Shown here: positions 8,501 through 13,916 of the stretch, one piece after another
How positions within the stretch are numbered: position 1 is the stretch's first letter
Layout: each line of letters opens with the position of its first letter
Source: Botryococcus braunii
Lineage: Eukaryota; Chlorophyta; Trebouxiophyceae
Direction of reading: 5' to 3'
DNA length: 17,500 nt
NCBI GenBank assembly: GCA_002005505.1
Contig: KV908392.1
Coordinates: 436,442-453,941 of the forward strand
Notes under the pieces: generated by a model
What the model was told of the DNA's origin: nothing
Database searches by the model: none
The model's input: only the letters and a program-made list of their open reading frames with translations
Translations under genes and position numbers: made by a program

Positions 8501-9431
8501 TTCAGATGGCAGTGAGTTAATGATCTGGGACCAGATATTTAATGGCGCTCGATTGGCTGGCATACCTCGACCCAGTTTTCAATAGCTAGGATGCTGGCTT
8601 CACTCAAGGGAGTTGACAAATTCCTCTGCACCTGTGAAAAAGAGGTTTTTTTAGAACACCCTGGCGGCCCGTTGGGGAGGGGATGTCACAGCTAAGACTA
8701 TCTTTTCATGTCACGCATCCCCTTGCCAGATCAGGCTTTACATAGCATTCGCACGCCAAAAATGGCTATGTTCATACAGACACACCCAAATTCCTCTCCA
8801 AATCCTCCTTGTCATTGCCCTGCCGGGAAGCCTAGGTTTACAAACGATGCACCTGTGAAACTATATCGGACGGAGATGTTGCATTGGCCCGTAACGCTTT
8901 GTAGATGATTGGCAGTGCCTGGACAACATAAGCGAGAATGAGTGGTGATGGCATAGCTCGACTTGTCGATGACACTGAAGACACTATCAAAGACCTTTAA
9001 GACTCCATGGATCTGCGTTTGAAACTCACTTCACCCCTGCAGCTCACCTGCATCCAGTGTAAGACTTCTACGGCATCACTTCCTTTGAAGCCTACCGAAG
9101 AGCCCAGCTGCATCTGCAACACATAAATCGTTACCAAGGACCGTGATTTAATATTTTAACTGGCAAATACGTGTTTCAAAGCATCATGTGTAGCCTCACT
9201 TTGAGTTGTTCACCGCCATCACTCAGTACCACTGCTTAAATTTGCCTTTGGGGAATCCAAACTCCCCAGGCTTATACTAATGCAAGGCAACAAAGTCATG
9301 TATCACAACATAAAATACCACATAAGCCAACTTTCCACCTCTGAAAAGTCGCTGGAGCCGACAGCTCTCCACGTCCAGAACACGGCGGACAGCAGTACCG
9401 CAGAAAAATTACGTCTCATGAGACGTTCCAT
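1..9431 (-). CDS. Secreted PQQ-like quinoprotein (polyvinyl-alcohol-dehydrogenase-like beta-propeller), 16 exons, 3' end outside window
   Basis: Gene-level entry; exons are listed below. Seen: sixteen minus-strand exons with GT-AG borders join in one frame to about 481 codons. The product has an N-terminal signal peptide, a segment of about 80 residues of unknown fold, then the start of a PQQ-type propeller (NWPNWG) and repeated blade motifs of the form A-x-D-x-x-T-G-x-x-x-W: LTAIDADTGRIKW, ILAVNATTGDLLWKT, ILKLDLYTGKVLW, ILALDLDTGK and AWALDPDNG. The family-typical blocks SRTSPAI, MVDPHPLAGITLSPTIYDG, DCCSFKGS, GALWGSSPSIDV and NHIDSILALDLD follow in the expected order. Known: relatives are eight-bladed propellers of the PQQ alcohol dehydrogenase superfamily, usually exported. 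Inferred: an extracellular or lumenal oxidoreductase; substrate, cofactor and activity are not shown by the sequence. The last one to two blades and the stop lie left of position 1. Confidence 0.92.
419..782 (+). repeat. 364-bp polypurine (GA/GGGA) tract
   Basis: All bases are A or G except C at 551 and 738. It consists of long (GA)n blocks separated by GGGA/G-run blocks. It lies in the last visible intron of the quinoprotein, so its transcript carries a (CU)n polypyrimidine tract between exon 15 and the exon 16 acceptor. Long open frames of Arg-Glu or Ser-Leu here are artefacts of the repeat. Confidence 0.97.
1039..1173 (-). CDS. Quinoprotein exon 15
   Basis: Forty-five codons, phase 0 to 0, acceptor GGGTTGCAG| and donor CAG|GTGCAC. 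It opens with LRWSRRFAARDIF, completing the blade motif (TGK-LRW), carries two cysteines (IACAEN and YNCSGP) in the loop where the family usually has them, and ends NADQDFGQ, matching the usual D-x-D-F-G block. Confidence 0.92.
1731..1846. repeat. 116-bp near-perfect palindrome (fold-back) in quinoprotein intron
   Basis: Arms of 58 nt pair about the centre 1788/1789 with two mismatches (1735/1842 and 1775/1802). Three G:T pairs (1741/1836, 1769/1808, 1774/1803) are wobble-paired if the plus strand is transcribed. There is essentially no loop. Ends are AGTG...CACT. No target-site duplication was seen. Candidates are a fold-back transposable element remnant or a small-RNA hairpin. Confidence 0.9.
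2108..2244 (-). CDS. Quinoprotein exon 14: blade with NHIDSILALDLDTG
   Basis: 137 bases, phase 1 to 0, acceptor GAGTCCCAG| and donor AAG|GTATGC. It reads QNYKVPPEVKRCYQQNEG, then AACNPPENHIDSILALDLD and TGK. Related plant proteins have the same order: tyrosine/proline segment, Cys-containing loop, then N-H-x-x-S-I-L-A-L-D-L-D. Confidence 0.93.
2506..2549 (+). repeat. (TG)n microsatellite
   Basis: About 22 TG units in the intron between micro-exon 13 and exon 14 of the quinoprotein. Confidence 0.97.
2894..2909 (-). CDS. Quinoprotein micro-exon 13 (16 nt)
   Basis: Sixteen bases, phase 0 to 1, acceptor AATTGCGCAG| and donor ACAG|GTGCGT. It encodes VYFGTG, the family block V-Y-x-x-T-G-N that follows S-I-D-x-x-R-x-x. 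The last G joins GT of exon 14. An in-frame extension to 2868 (donor CCC|GTAAGA) is possible but would break the phase with exon 14. Confidence 0.83.
3145..3260 (+). repeat. Short tandem repeat beside micro-exon 12
   Basis: Three imperfect copies of a unit with CTTGTGGTCTCTTGCATTGG lie just downstream (sense direction) of the donor of the 28-nt exon. Confidence 0.8.
3268..3295 (-). CDS. Quinoprotein micro-exon 12 (28 nt)
   Basis: Twenty-eight bases, phase 2 to 0, acceptor GGGCTGCAG| and donor CAG|GTGAGC. It encodes the end of the S-S-P motif and PSIDVKRNQ. Reading upstream in the same frame hits a stop inside a 20-bp repeat, so the AG at 3296-3297 is the only acceptor that works. Confidence 0.88.
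3320..3413 (+). repeat. 20-bp direct repeat upstream of micro-exon 12
   Basis: CAAAGATGGCACAAGCCC occurs twice in tandem, with a third diverged copy near 3393. The unit lies just ahead (sense direction) of the micro-exon 12 acceptor and brings an in-frame stop. Confidence 0.8.
3751..3772 (-). CDS. Quinoprotein micro-exon 11 (22 nt)
   Basis: Twenty-two bases, phase 1 to 2, acceptor TTGGCCAG| and donor AAG|GTGAGC. Joined to its neighbours it reads YG-GALWGSS-PSID, an exact fit to the family block G-A-x-W-G-S-S-P-S-I-D. Neither flanking exon contains this block, so its presence in the right phase and order is strong support despite its size. Confidence 0.87.
3915..4310 (+). repeat. Degenerate minisatellite, roughly 70-95 bp units
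   Basis: About five diverged copies share a core like CATTGTACAGGCATCTGCCA followed by CAGCCAAAAGTG. It fills most of the intron between exons 10 and 11; the open frames here are repeat-derived. Confidence 0.7.
4384..4475 (+). repeat. 51-bp tandem duplication
   Basis: Two near-identical copies of a segment with GATAGCAGCAGCAATAACAT followed by ACCCATTC, one base longer in one copy. It lies in the same intron. In one frame the minus strand reads GYVIAAAIF, which by chance resembles a family block. Confidence 0.85.
4587..4701 (-). CDS. Quinoprotein exon 10: Cys-Cys block and blade
   Basis: 115 bases, phase 0 to 1, acceptor GCGCTCAG| (4701; alternative 4684) and donor TACG|GTAAGT, a full consensus. 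It carries DCCSFKGSILKLDLYTGKVL and then WRFQTMPDG. Adjacent cysteines at this place are typical of the family. A vicinal disulfide contacts PQQ in methanol dehydrogenase, but equivalence here is only an inference. Confidence 0.9.
4811..5105 (+). repeat. About 42-bp minisatellite, seven copies
   Basis: Units share TTGCCAACCATGGCAGAACA, with spacing 37-43 bp (starts near 4820, 4863, 4906, 4943, 4984, 5026, 5068). It lies in the intron between exons 9 and 10. Confidence 0.9.
5215..5243 (-). CDS. Quinoprotein micro-exon 9
   Basis: Twenty-nine bases, phase 1 to 0, acceptor GTGGTGCAG| and donor TCG|GTAGGC. It encodes IYAGVSSAES, matching the family block Y-V-G-V-S-S-x-E-E that must sit between YDG and the Cys-Cys block. 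An alternative longer exon ending near 5180 (donor AT|GTCATT) would need the weaker 4684 acceptor in exon 10; the short form has the better donor. Confidence 0.75.
5371..5446 (+). repeat. (GAG)n microsatellite
   Basis: About 24 GGA/GAG units in the intron between exons 8 and 9. Apparent poly-Arg or poly-Pro/Leu frames are repeat artefacts. Confidence 0.97.
5597..5848 (-). CDS. Quinoprotein exon 8: two propeller blades
   Basis: The longest exon, 252 bases, phase 1 to 1, acceptor TGTGACAG| and donor GGCA|GTAAGA. It completes the previous blade motif (G-RIKW), then reads SRTSPAIEGDILVIGT, ILAVNATTGDLLWKT and MVDPHPLAGITLSPTIYDG, all standard blocks of the family in standard order. The upstream intron border adjoins a 46-bp tandem repeat. 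Confidence 0.93.
5857..5969 (+). repeat. 46-47-bp repeat, three copies, at exon 8 acceptor
   Basis: Copies of GCATCCCCTGTTTGGAAGT followed by a GGTTCAAGG segment start at 5858, 5904 and 5951. The first copy begins ten bases from the exon 8 border. Confidence 0.85.
5970..6193 (+). repeat. 56-bp minisatellite, four copies
   Basis: Four copies at exact 56-bp spacing with the core TGTTTCAGGCACCAAGTGCT followed by CCGCTCTGTGTT. It lies in the intron between exons 7 and 8, directly next to the 46-bp and near the 35-bp repeats. Confidence 0.92.
6296..6540 (+). repeat. 35-bp minisatellite, seven copies
   Basis: Seven copies at 35-bp spacing with the core CTCCAGTAACCCACA and a CCTTGAAG end. Because 35 is not a multiple of three and the unit lacks stops on the minus strand, it makes a spurious frame of 118 codons. 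Confidence 0.93.
6785..6929 (-). CDS. Quinoprotein exon 7: propeller blade
   Basis: 145 bases, phase 0 to 1, acceptor TAACCAG| and donor ACAG|GTAGCT. VFGDVSATPTVVNG continues directly from exon 6 as in family members (G-D-V-S-A-T-P). VYVVDWGDLDYF and a blade end LTAIDADTG follow. The stretch KFSSGAYLVGNGH between them is longer than in most relatives. Confidence 0.92.
7114..7302 (+). repeat. Compound GGA / AGT / GGT microsatellite
   Basis: GAGGA-type triplets pass into (AGT)n and (GGT)n. It lies in the intron between exons 6 and 7. Confidence 0.9.
7375..7499 (-). CDS. Quinoprotein exon 6: start of propeller (WPNWG block)
   Basis: 125 bases, phase 1 to 0, acceptor TGCAG|AT and donor AAG|GTAATC. 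It holds NWPNWGNGILNTRFA, the hallmark first blade of PQQ-type propellers (W-P-x-W-G-x-x-x-x-N-T-R), followed by RRISPYNAASLASKRGWPVK, matching the usual I-S-P-x-x-x-x-x-L-x-x-x-W stretch. An ATG at 7509-7507 just before the exon could start a shorter, signal-less product if exons 1-5 were wrong. Confidence 0.9.
7900..7951 (-). CDS. Quinoprotein exon 5: Ser/Ala-rich linker
   Basis: Fifty-two bases, phase 0 to 1, acceptor GCAACAG| and donor ACAG|GTCAGT. The peptide ASNSSESYSPAGSQAST is a low-complexity linker rich in hydroxyl residues. The final G joins AT at the start of exon 6 to give Asp. This phase match is the main evidence that the upstream exons belong to the quinoprotein gene rather than to a separate gene. 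Confidence 0.6.
8409..8474 (-). CDS. Quinoprotein exon 4: N-terminal extension
   Basis: Twenty-two codons, phase 0 to 0, behind one of the best acceptors in the window (TTCTTTTCTTGTGCAG|) and ahead of the donor GAG|GTACAG. It starts ALPEDFATVLG, the end of the helical segment, and runs into SSPSFPASE, the start of a Ser/Ala/Pro linker. Confidence 0.65.
8566..8625 (-). CDS. Quinoprotein exon 3: N-terminal extension
   Basis: Twenty codons, phase 0 to 0, with the acceptor TTTTTCACAGGTGCAG| and the donor GAG|GTATGC. The peptide LSEASILAIENWVE looks like an amphipathic helix. The next intron (8475-8565) is only 91 bp. No family is recognised; the exon is supported by strong splice sites and by unbroken phase on both sides. 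Confidence 0.65.
9048..9107 (-). CDS. Quinoprotein exon 2: N-terminal extension
   Basis: Twenty codons between a TGCAG acceptor and CAG|GTGAGC, phase 0 to 0. It reads LGSS, then GFKGSDAVEVLHWMQ. A second AG six bases upstream would add Met-Gln in frame (start 9113), so the two acceptors give the same frame. The F-x-G-S-x-A-V-x-x-L pattern faintly recalls DEP domains, but that is too weak to call. Confidence 0.65.
9339..9431 (-). CDS. Quinoprotein exon 1: start codon and signal peptide
   Basis: ATG at 9431-9429 in the context ACAATGG opens a 31-codon exon: basic n-region MERLMRRN, hydrophobic core FSAVLLSAVFWTW, then AVGSS as a plausible cleavage region, ending DFSE. The donor is GAG|GTGGAA after 9339 (phase 0), which matches the phase-0 acceptor of exon 2. 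An in-frame ATG eight codons upstream (9455-9453, MSLLVIHT) is an alternative start, but the shorter start gives the more typical n-region. No homology supports this exon; it rests on the phase match, the splice signals and the signal-peptide composition. Confidence 0.6.
9411..9426. repeat. 16-bp perfect palindrome inside signal-peptide exon
   Basis: ACGTCTCATGAGACGT reads the same on both strands and encodes part of the basic n-region (RLMRR) of the quinoprotein, about 20 bp after its start codon. It could form a small hairpin near the start of the mRNA. Confidence 0.9.
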
Positions 9432-9877
9432 TGTATGTATGACCAGTAAAGACATTCTTAAGATCCTATGAGTACTTAGAGGAGTACATCAGTCATCGTG
9501 CTGGGTTGATGTGGAAAGCGGATCTGACTGAACATCTGCGGCAAACAAAGCCGACATTCCATCCACAGCCATCCCCCAGGCACGTCGAACTGTTGCAACC
9601 AAAGGGAATGGAGAAGGTTTTGGCCTACCCCTTAGCTTTACATAGATTGGCTGGTCCAATGGCATGTCGCGTCCAAAATGTATGTGTTCCGTATAAGGAC
9701 AGTAGACTACAGAAAATTTGAAAATGGAGGGCTTTAAGTACGGGAAGGAGGGAGGTTATTGTAAAATTGGTAGGTTGATTCGGAAATAAGATTGATTTCA
9801 CGGCGGGTCGGAACCGGTCCGGACCCTTTCCTATGTCCCAACTTGAGACTGTCGACTGCCTCGTTTCCTACCAAGCC

Positions 9878-9898
9878 TGACTCAGCCTGACTGAGTCA
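9878..9898. promoter_or_regulatory. Inverted pair of TGA(C/G)TCA bZIP-type sites
   Basis: TGACTCAG (9878-9885) and CTGAGTCA (9891-9898) form an inverted repeat with a 5-bp spacer. Each arm contains the GCN4/AP-1-type core TGASTCA. It lies about 450 bp upstream of the quinoprotein start, so a promoter role is possible. No TATA box or transcription start could be fixed. Confidence 0.45.
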
Positions 9899-10739
9899 AC
9901 TTCTTTCAACTGCCTTAGCTTCTTCCAATCTAGACTTAGCTTCTTTCAACTGACGCGTACATCCTCATTATCACCATATATCTATGTACCTACGTGTACA
10001 GCTGGACAGACGACGGGTGGACTTAGAAGTGTAATTAGACATAAACTGTTATATTGTACTGTTGTACTGTATACTTTATGTACTGTTGCACTGCATATAC
10101 ATTGGAAGGAATATTACATCCAGCTGTGAATGTTTGACAGCTGCCGTATACATTTATGCAGGATGTATTTGTATCCAAACTCGTACTACCACCTCTGCAC
10201 ATGTGCAAATCAACTTCCATGTAGCAGGGGTACACTGGAAAGGAAAGGAAGTAGTACGTGTGTACTGGCTAGTGCCCACCGCTATATATGCAAGCATGCT
10301 GTTAGCCATATGTACATGTCTAACAGATGCGGCCATCCGACTGGCAATGTCGTGTTTTGGGACATAGCATTACATATATAATGCCGGTCTGAATGTGCAG
10401 ATTTGGAAGTCCTGCAAGGAAATCTCTTGAGATGTAAAGTCCTGCTATATATATGTTGTAATATGTGTCACATGACCTTTTATGTTGGCAGCCCTTTTAG
10501 GACATCTTATGAGAAGGCAGTTCTTACCACAGTGATGTTCTTGTCCTTGGAGTTCCATGGCCTTCAAGTTTCTTTCGTACCAGCTGCCCAGAACTGCCCC
10601 CCGGTCCCGGGCAAAAGTTCAAAGAAGCTAAGCATAAGCCGTCGAGACTTTACGGAGTCTATACTGGAACACACTTCTGCAACACAACAGGGCAGGACTG
10701 ATCTCAGGGAGGATCCCTTAGACAATTTTATCGTCATAC

Positions 10740-10920
10740 CTTCAGCCAGAATGGCCGGTCCTGGATGTAGTATCTCCTTCCTTCCTTCCTTTCTCCCTGT
10801 GTTTCCTGCGAAGGTTTTTTGAACTTTGATGTACAGGTTGAATGCCACGTGGCATTCCACCCTGCCTGGGCCCTTCTGTGGTGCATGGCACTCATAATGT
10901 GCACGGCGCGTGCCCTGCTG
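10740..10920 (-). CDS. Candidate exon of an unrecognised gene (C)
   Basis: 181 bases open at phase 0 to 1, acceptor TACTGTGGCAG| and donor GAAG|GTATGA. It contains HYECHAPQKGPGRVECHVAF and NLYIKVQKTFAG. Two further short candidates follow in compatible phase at 10654-10676 and 10528-10583. The same DNA holds an 18-bp palindrome with a G-box, so it could instead be regulatory. No family recognised; whether it belongs with candidates A and B is unknown. Confidence 0.3.
10840..10857. promoter_or_regulatory. 18-bp palindrome with perfect G-box
   Basis: GAATGCCACGTGGCATTC is a perfect palindrome centred on CACGTG; its core GCCACGTGGC is the classic plant G-box bound by bZIP and bHLH factors. Three more CACGTG boxes lie at 11131-11136, 11263-11268 and 11342-11347, between the divergent genes. 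The overlapping candidate exon C is an alternative reading. Confidence 0.5.
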
Positions 10921-11053
10921 CTGCCACAGTACTAGGAGGGACGCATAATCACGATATTGTGATTGCCAATGTACCAGCCTGACATTACCAAGAGATCTCG
11001 ATGTATGGTGTAATGATCTAGGATTTTCACGAAGACAAAGTCTAGATGCAAGA

Positions 11054-11156
11054 TCTCACACAAAGGCTCGTGTGAGAATGACCTCACACAGGTGCATACC
11101 GAGCCGTATGCACCCTCGTGGTCGAAGACCCACGTGACACCCGTATCCTACGGGTG
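11054..11156. other. Array of four consecutive hairpins
   Basis: Four stem-loops follow one another: TCTCACAC/GTGTGAGA (11054-11077, 8 bp), GGTGCATAC/GTATGCACC (11091-11114, 9 bp), CGTGGTC/GACCCACG with one bulge (11117-11134), and CACCCGTA/TACGGGTG (11138-11156, 8 bp, 3-nt loop). A 14-bp palindrome GGTACGATCGTACC follows at 11396-11409. It does not match a tRNA or a known structured RNA that I recognise. Confidence 0.6.
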
Positions 11157-11484
11157 GACGTATGCGGAGGTACGTTATATATGGTGCATTAGAGTTTTGG
11201 TGTGCCGAGCAAAGGCCCAAGGCAATCATCCTATTAGACTTGGGTGCGCGCTGGTCCCCAACCACGTGATCGATGTCCACTTAAGTAGTCCTGTACAACA
11301 TCGGTGTACTTGTGCTGGTCTCTTTATCTAGAGGCTGCGGTCACGTGGGAGATGACACGGGGTAGGGATTTGTACACGTATACCAAAGTACGTAGGGTAC
11401 GATCGTACCAATTACCTTACCGTTGTCGGTGAACACTTGCTGGTCTTTTATTTCAAGATGTCTTTAGATTGAAGTCGACTGCAG

Positions 11485-11711
11485 TCCTGTGGGAGACATT
11501 CTGAACTGCTGGGAGACGTCCACGGCCAGACGACACACAGAGCTCTTGTTACAACATCAAGTTTGCAAAGGTTTTTCATGATTTTGTTGAATCAATTTTC
11601 AGGAAGCCTCTGCGCCTCAAGAACCTCTCCCTGGTAAGGGAGAGAGCTCTCTCGTCTCAGGCTACCTTCGGCCTGATGGCCATGTGGCAATGGGCTAGCG
11701 ATAGCTCATGA
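11485..11711 (+). CDS. Candidate last two exons of an unrecognised plus-strand gene
   Basis: An 86-base open segment (11485-11570, phase 0 to 2) behind GACTGCAG| would splice over a 32-bp gap to a 109-base segment (11603-11711) behind TCAATTTTCAG|. The second segment reads KPLRLKNLSLVRERALSSQ and ATFGLMAMWQWASDSS to a TGA at 11709. A 32-bp intron is very short, so the first part may be false. The second segment alone has a good acceptor and a clean end. No family recognised. Confidence 0.22.
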
Positions 11712-11743
11712 TTACTAGCTGCTCATTACAGCACGTGTGCGCC

Positions 11744-11759
11744 TGCACGTGTGTGCGCG

Positions 11760-11840
<81 letters not shown>

Positions 11841-11927
11841 GCACGCACGCACGCATGCACGCACGCAGGCAGGCACGCACGCAGGCAGGCAGGCAGGCAG
11901 GCAGGCAGGCACGCGCGCGCGCACGCA

Positions 11928-11998
<71 letters not shown>
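11744..11998 (+). repeat. Long alternating purine-pyrimidine tract (GC/CA)
   Basis: Strict purine-pyrimidine alternation runs 11744-11867 (including CG and CA blocks) and again 11929-11998, joined by GGCA/CGCA units. Such DNA readily adopts the Z form. Cys-Val and Thr-His frames here are artefacts. Confidence 0.96.
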
Positions 11999-12002
<4 letters not shown>

Positions 12003-12492
12003 TCACACTCTCTAACTACATCAAATTGACACAAATCCCTTAGCACTGAAAGGTCCCCGAGCCGGCCAACCTTTAAATGGTCGAAATTGGATCCCCAAAG
12101 GAAGGGTAAAAGCAATCTCATAAGCTGGTATCGCCTGGGTCCCATCTGGTAAAGCCGTGCACAGGAGAGAGGGTCGAAACATTCACAATATCCAGGACGT
12201 TAATTATCTCCTCTGGAACCTAATGCATAAGCAGGTGCGCCGCGAAGATGATTGATACCCCCGACCTTGGCTTCGCTTTGAAACTGACGTCTCTTGCCTC
12301 TACTCTTGTGACTGCATCGCAGCAGATGCTGTAGATTTACACTTTCTCAAGGCTAGGTTGCTGCTACGATAGTCGAGATATTTCATACAAGAGAGGGATA
12401 ACGCACACTACTTTTTTAACCTTCCAGGGATGTTCACTTTAATTCACGGAAGTGAGTTGTGCAACTGTGAGGCGACAATCCTCACAACTTAC

Positions 12493-12611
12493 CAGTAATT
12501 GTGGGTAACTTGCCCTAATGAGTTGTCCTTATGAAACCAGTCGTTTGCCTGAAGCAGTACAGACAAGCTGTGAATTCCATGGAACATTCGCGCTGCAGAT
12601 ATCATATTGGC
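12493..12611 (-). CDS. Candidate exon of an unrecognised gene (B)
   Basis: 119 bases, phase 0 to 2, acceptor GTGCTCTCATCAG| and a full-consensus donor CTG|GTAAGTT. The peptide includes ANMISAARMFHGIHSLSVLL and QANDWFHKDNSLGQVTHNY. Phase and order agree with candidate exon A. Continuation downstream is unclear: a possible next exon at about 12316 has a poor donor. Function unknown. Confidence 0.4.
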
Positions 12612-12704
12612 CTGATGAGAGCACCCTTCTGACGGCGAACACAATCGCTTCAGAGAAAAGCACACGTTTTGAATCTAACCTCCAGATGTCATATCAGGCT
12701 TTAC

Positions 12705-12773
12705 CGTAACAAGGTTTCCCCTGTCCACCATGCCCCGGTGGTCTCCGGTGACGACGAACTCAGGGAAAACTTT
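12705..12773 (-). CDS. Candidate exon of an unrecognised gene (A)
   Basis: Twenty-three codons, phase 0/0, with a pyrimidine-rich acceptor ACCCTTTCCCAACAG| and donor ACG|GTAAAG. The peptide KVFPEFVVTGDHRGMVDRGN followed by LVT looks like real protein in composition. It joins the next candidate exon in phase. No family recognised. A competing frame in the same stretch (acceptor near 12864) cannot be ruled out. Confidence 0.4.
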
Positions 12774-13393
12774 CTGTTGGGAAAGGGTTTCGGAACGGAT
12801 ACACATCCGTTAGCTTCGGACAGTCTAGCGAAGCTTTGGGCACTGATGACCAAGTTCCAATCTGCAAACACATCAGAACAGCGCATCGGTAGACATGCGA
12901 TACAACTGACACATCAAGCCCAAGCAAACAACCTGGAACACGCCTCAGTGGACACAGATGAAGCCTATGAAACAACATCACATTTATGTGCACTGATGTG
13001 CTTTCTAGCGAATTCGAGAGTTTTGAGTCGGGAGACATGGCTGTGCGCAAGCCATTACAGGTGGCAAGTTTGAATGATCTAGTACGCCGTACAAGGTACG
13101 GCATTCCTACGGCATTGCGAAAGTTGCACATAGCAACCCTAACCCGACATAGTCGTTGGCGGGACCCGAAGTAAAAGCTAACTATAAGTGAAGTGACGCC
13201 GTTTGTTGAATATTTCCATTCGTGAGTTGGAGGGAACCTGAACCCCCCCCCCTGTGAAAGGCAGACGACATACTTGCAAGGGCGTCGAGCAGTTGTATTG
13301 CCTTGGCCGTCAAATCTGCGGTACCTCTGAAACGGGCGAGAACAATGGCTCACAAATTACGAGTATTGAAATAACTAAGATCAGGCCATCAGC

Positions 13394-13447
13394 ATGGTTT
13401 TTGCTGCGTTGGTCGGCATATGGATCGGCATCGTCGTGGGAATCCTC
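13394..13447 (+). CDS. SYT: SYT-like exon 1: start and membrane segment
   Basis: ATG in the context CAGCATGG, then 18 codons MVFAALVGIWIGIVVGIL before the donor CTC|GTAAGG (phase 0). A single hydrophobic glycine-rich segment at the very N terminus is what plant SYT proteins have. No other TM-coding exon was found before the linker exon. Confidence 0.75.
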
Positions 13448-13852
13448 GTAAGGCTCCACTTGAACGAAAAGAGCCTCCCAATTTTCAGACAACTCTGATA
13501 CATCTGCTCATGGCTGCCTCAACCAGGACTGGAGCGTTTATGAATGTGTTTGATGCAAACGCTTGGTAGCATCTGTTGGACATGGGCTATTTCAGGGTCC
13601 CAACATACATGATATAGCCAAGCAGAATCGGGCCATGCCTCCCCACGTTTTGAAACTGCCCGTGAAAGACTAGCCGTTGTACCTTTTGCGGAAGTGCAGG
13701 GCTTTCTTGTATAAAAGCAAGCTGCAGTTGATAGTGTAAACTGCAGTATGAACGTGTTAACCCCTCACCAACTTGCATGCTTTTGCACAGAATCTTTGGC
13801 ATGGCCCTTTAGGAATCTACTGGAACAAGAACCAAAATAGCGCATCTGCACA

Positions 13853-13916
<64 letters not shown>

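Larger units (their letters stand above)
9456..13393. other. Region between the divergent genes
   Basis: Nearly 4 kb without a recognised gene. 9456-10380 shows only the bZIP-type inverted repeat, a TTCTTTCAACTG-type short repeat (9900-9950) and a TGTACTG-rich AT stretch. 10381-12800 holds the candidate exons, G-boxes, hairpin array and Z-prone tract described above. 12800-13393 has open frames on both strands that I cannot assign; an exon-like segment (13273-13325, minus, containing RYRRFDGQGNTTARRPC) lies 70 bp from the SYT-like start. Core promoters could not be located. Confidence 0.5.

Noticed and set aside
7903..8520. 205-codon plus-strand frame
   Set aside because: It is antisense to quinoprotein exons 4 and 5 and their intron; it has no recognisable motif.
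9201..9244. Possible extra quinoprotein exon (VLSDGGEQLK, minus strand)
   Set aside because: Its phase-1 start does not match exon 1 (phase 0), and exons 1 and 2 join cleanly without it.
10785..10830. Purine/pyrimidine TTCC run as a separate satellite
   Set aside because: Only a few TTCC units; too short to list separately, and it overlaps candidate exon C.
11695..12043. Cys-Val, Thr-His and Ala-rich frames
   Set aside because: Translations of the (CA)n/(CG)n tract, open in many frames on both strands.
12669..13353. 134-codon plus and 197-codon minus open frames
   Set aside because: They overlap each other on opposite strands, match no family that I recognise, and the minus one conflicts with the better-supported exon at 12705-12773.
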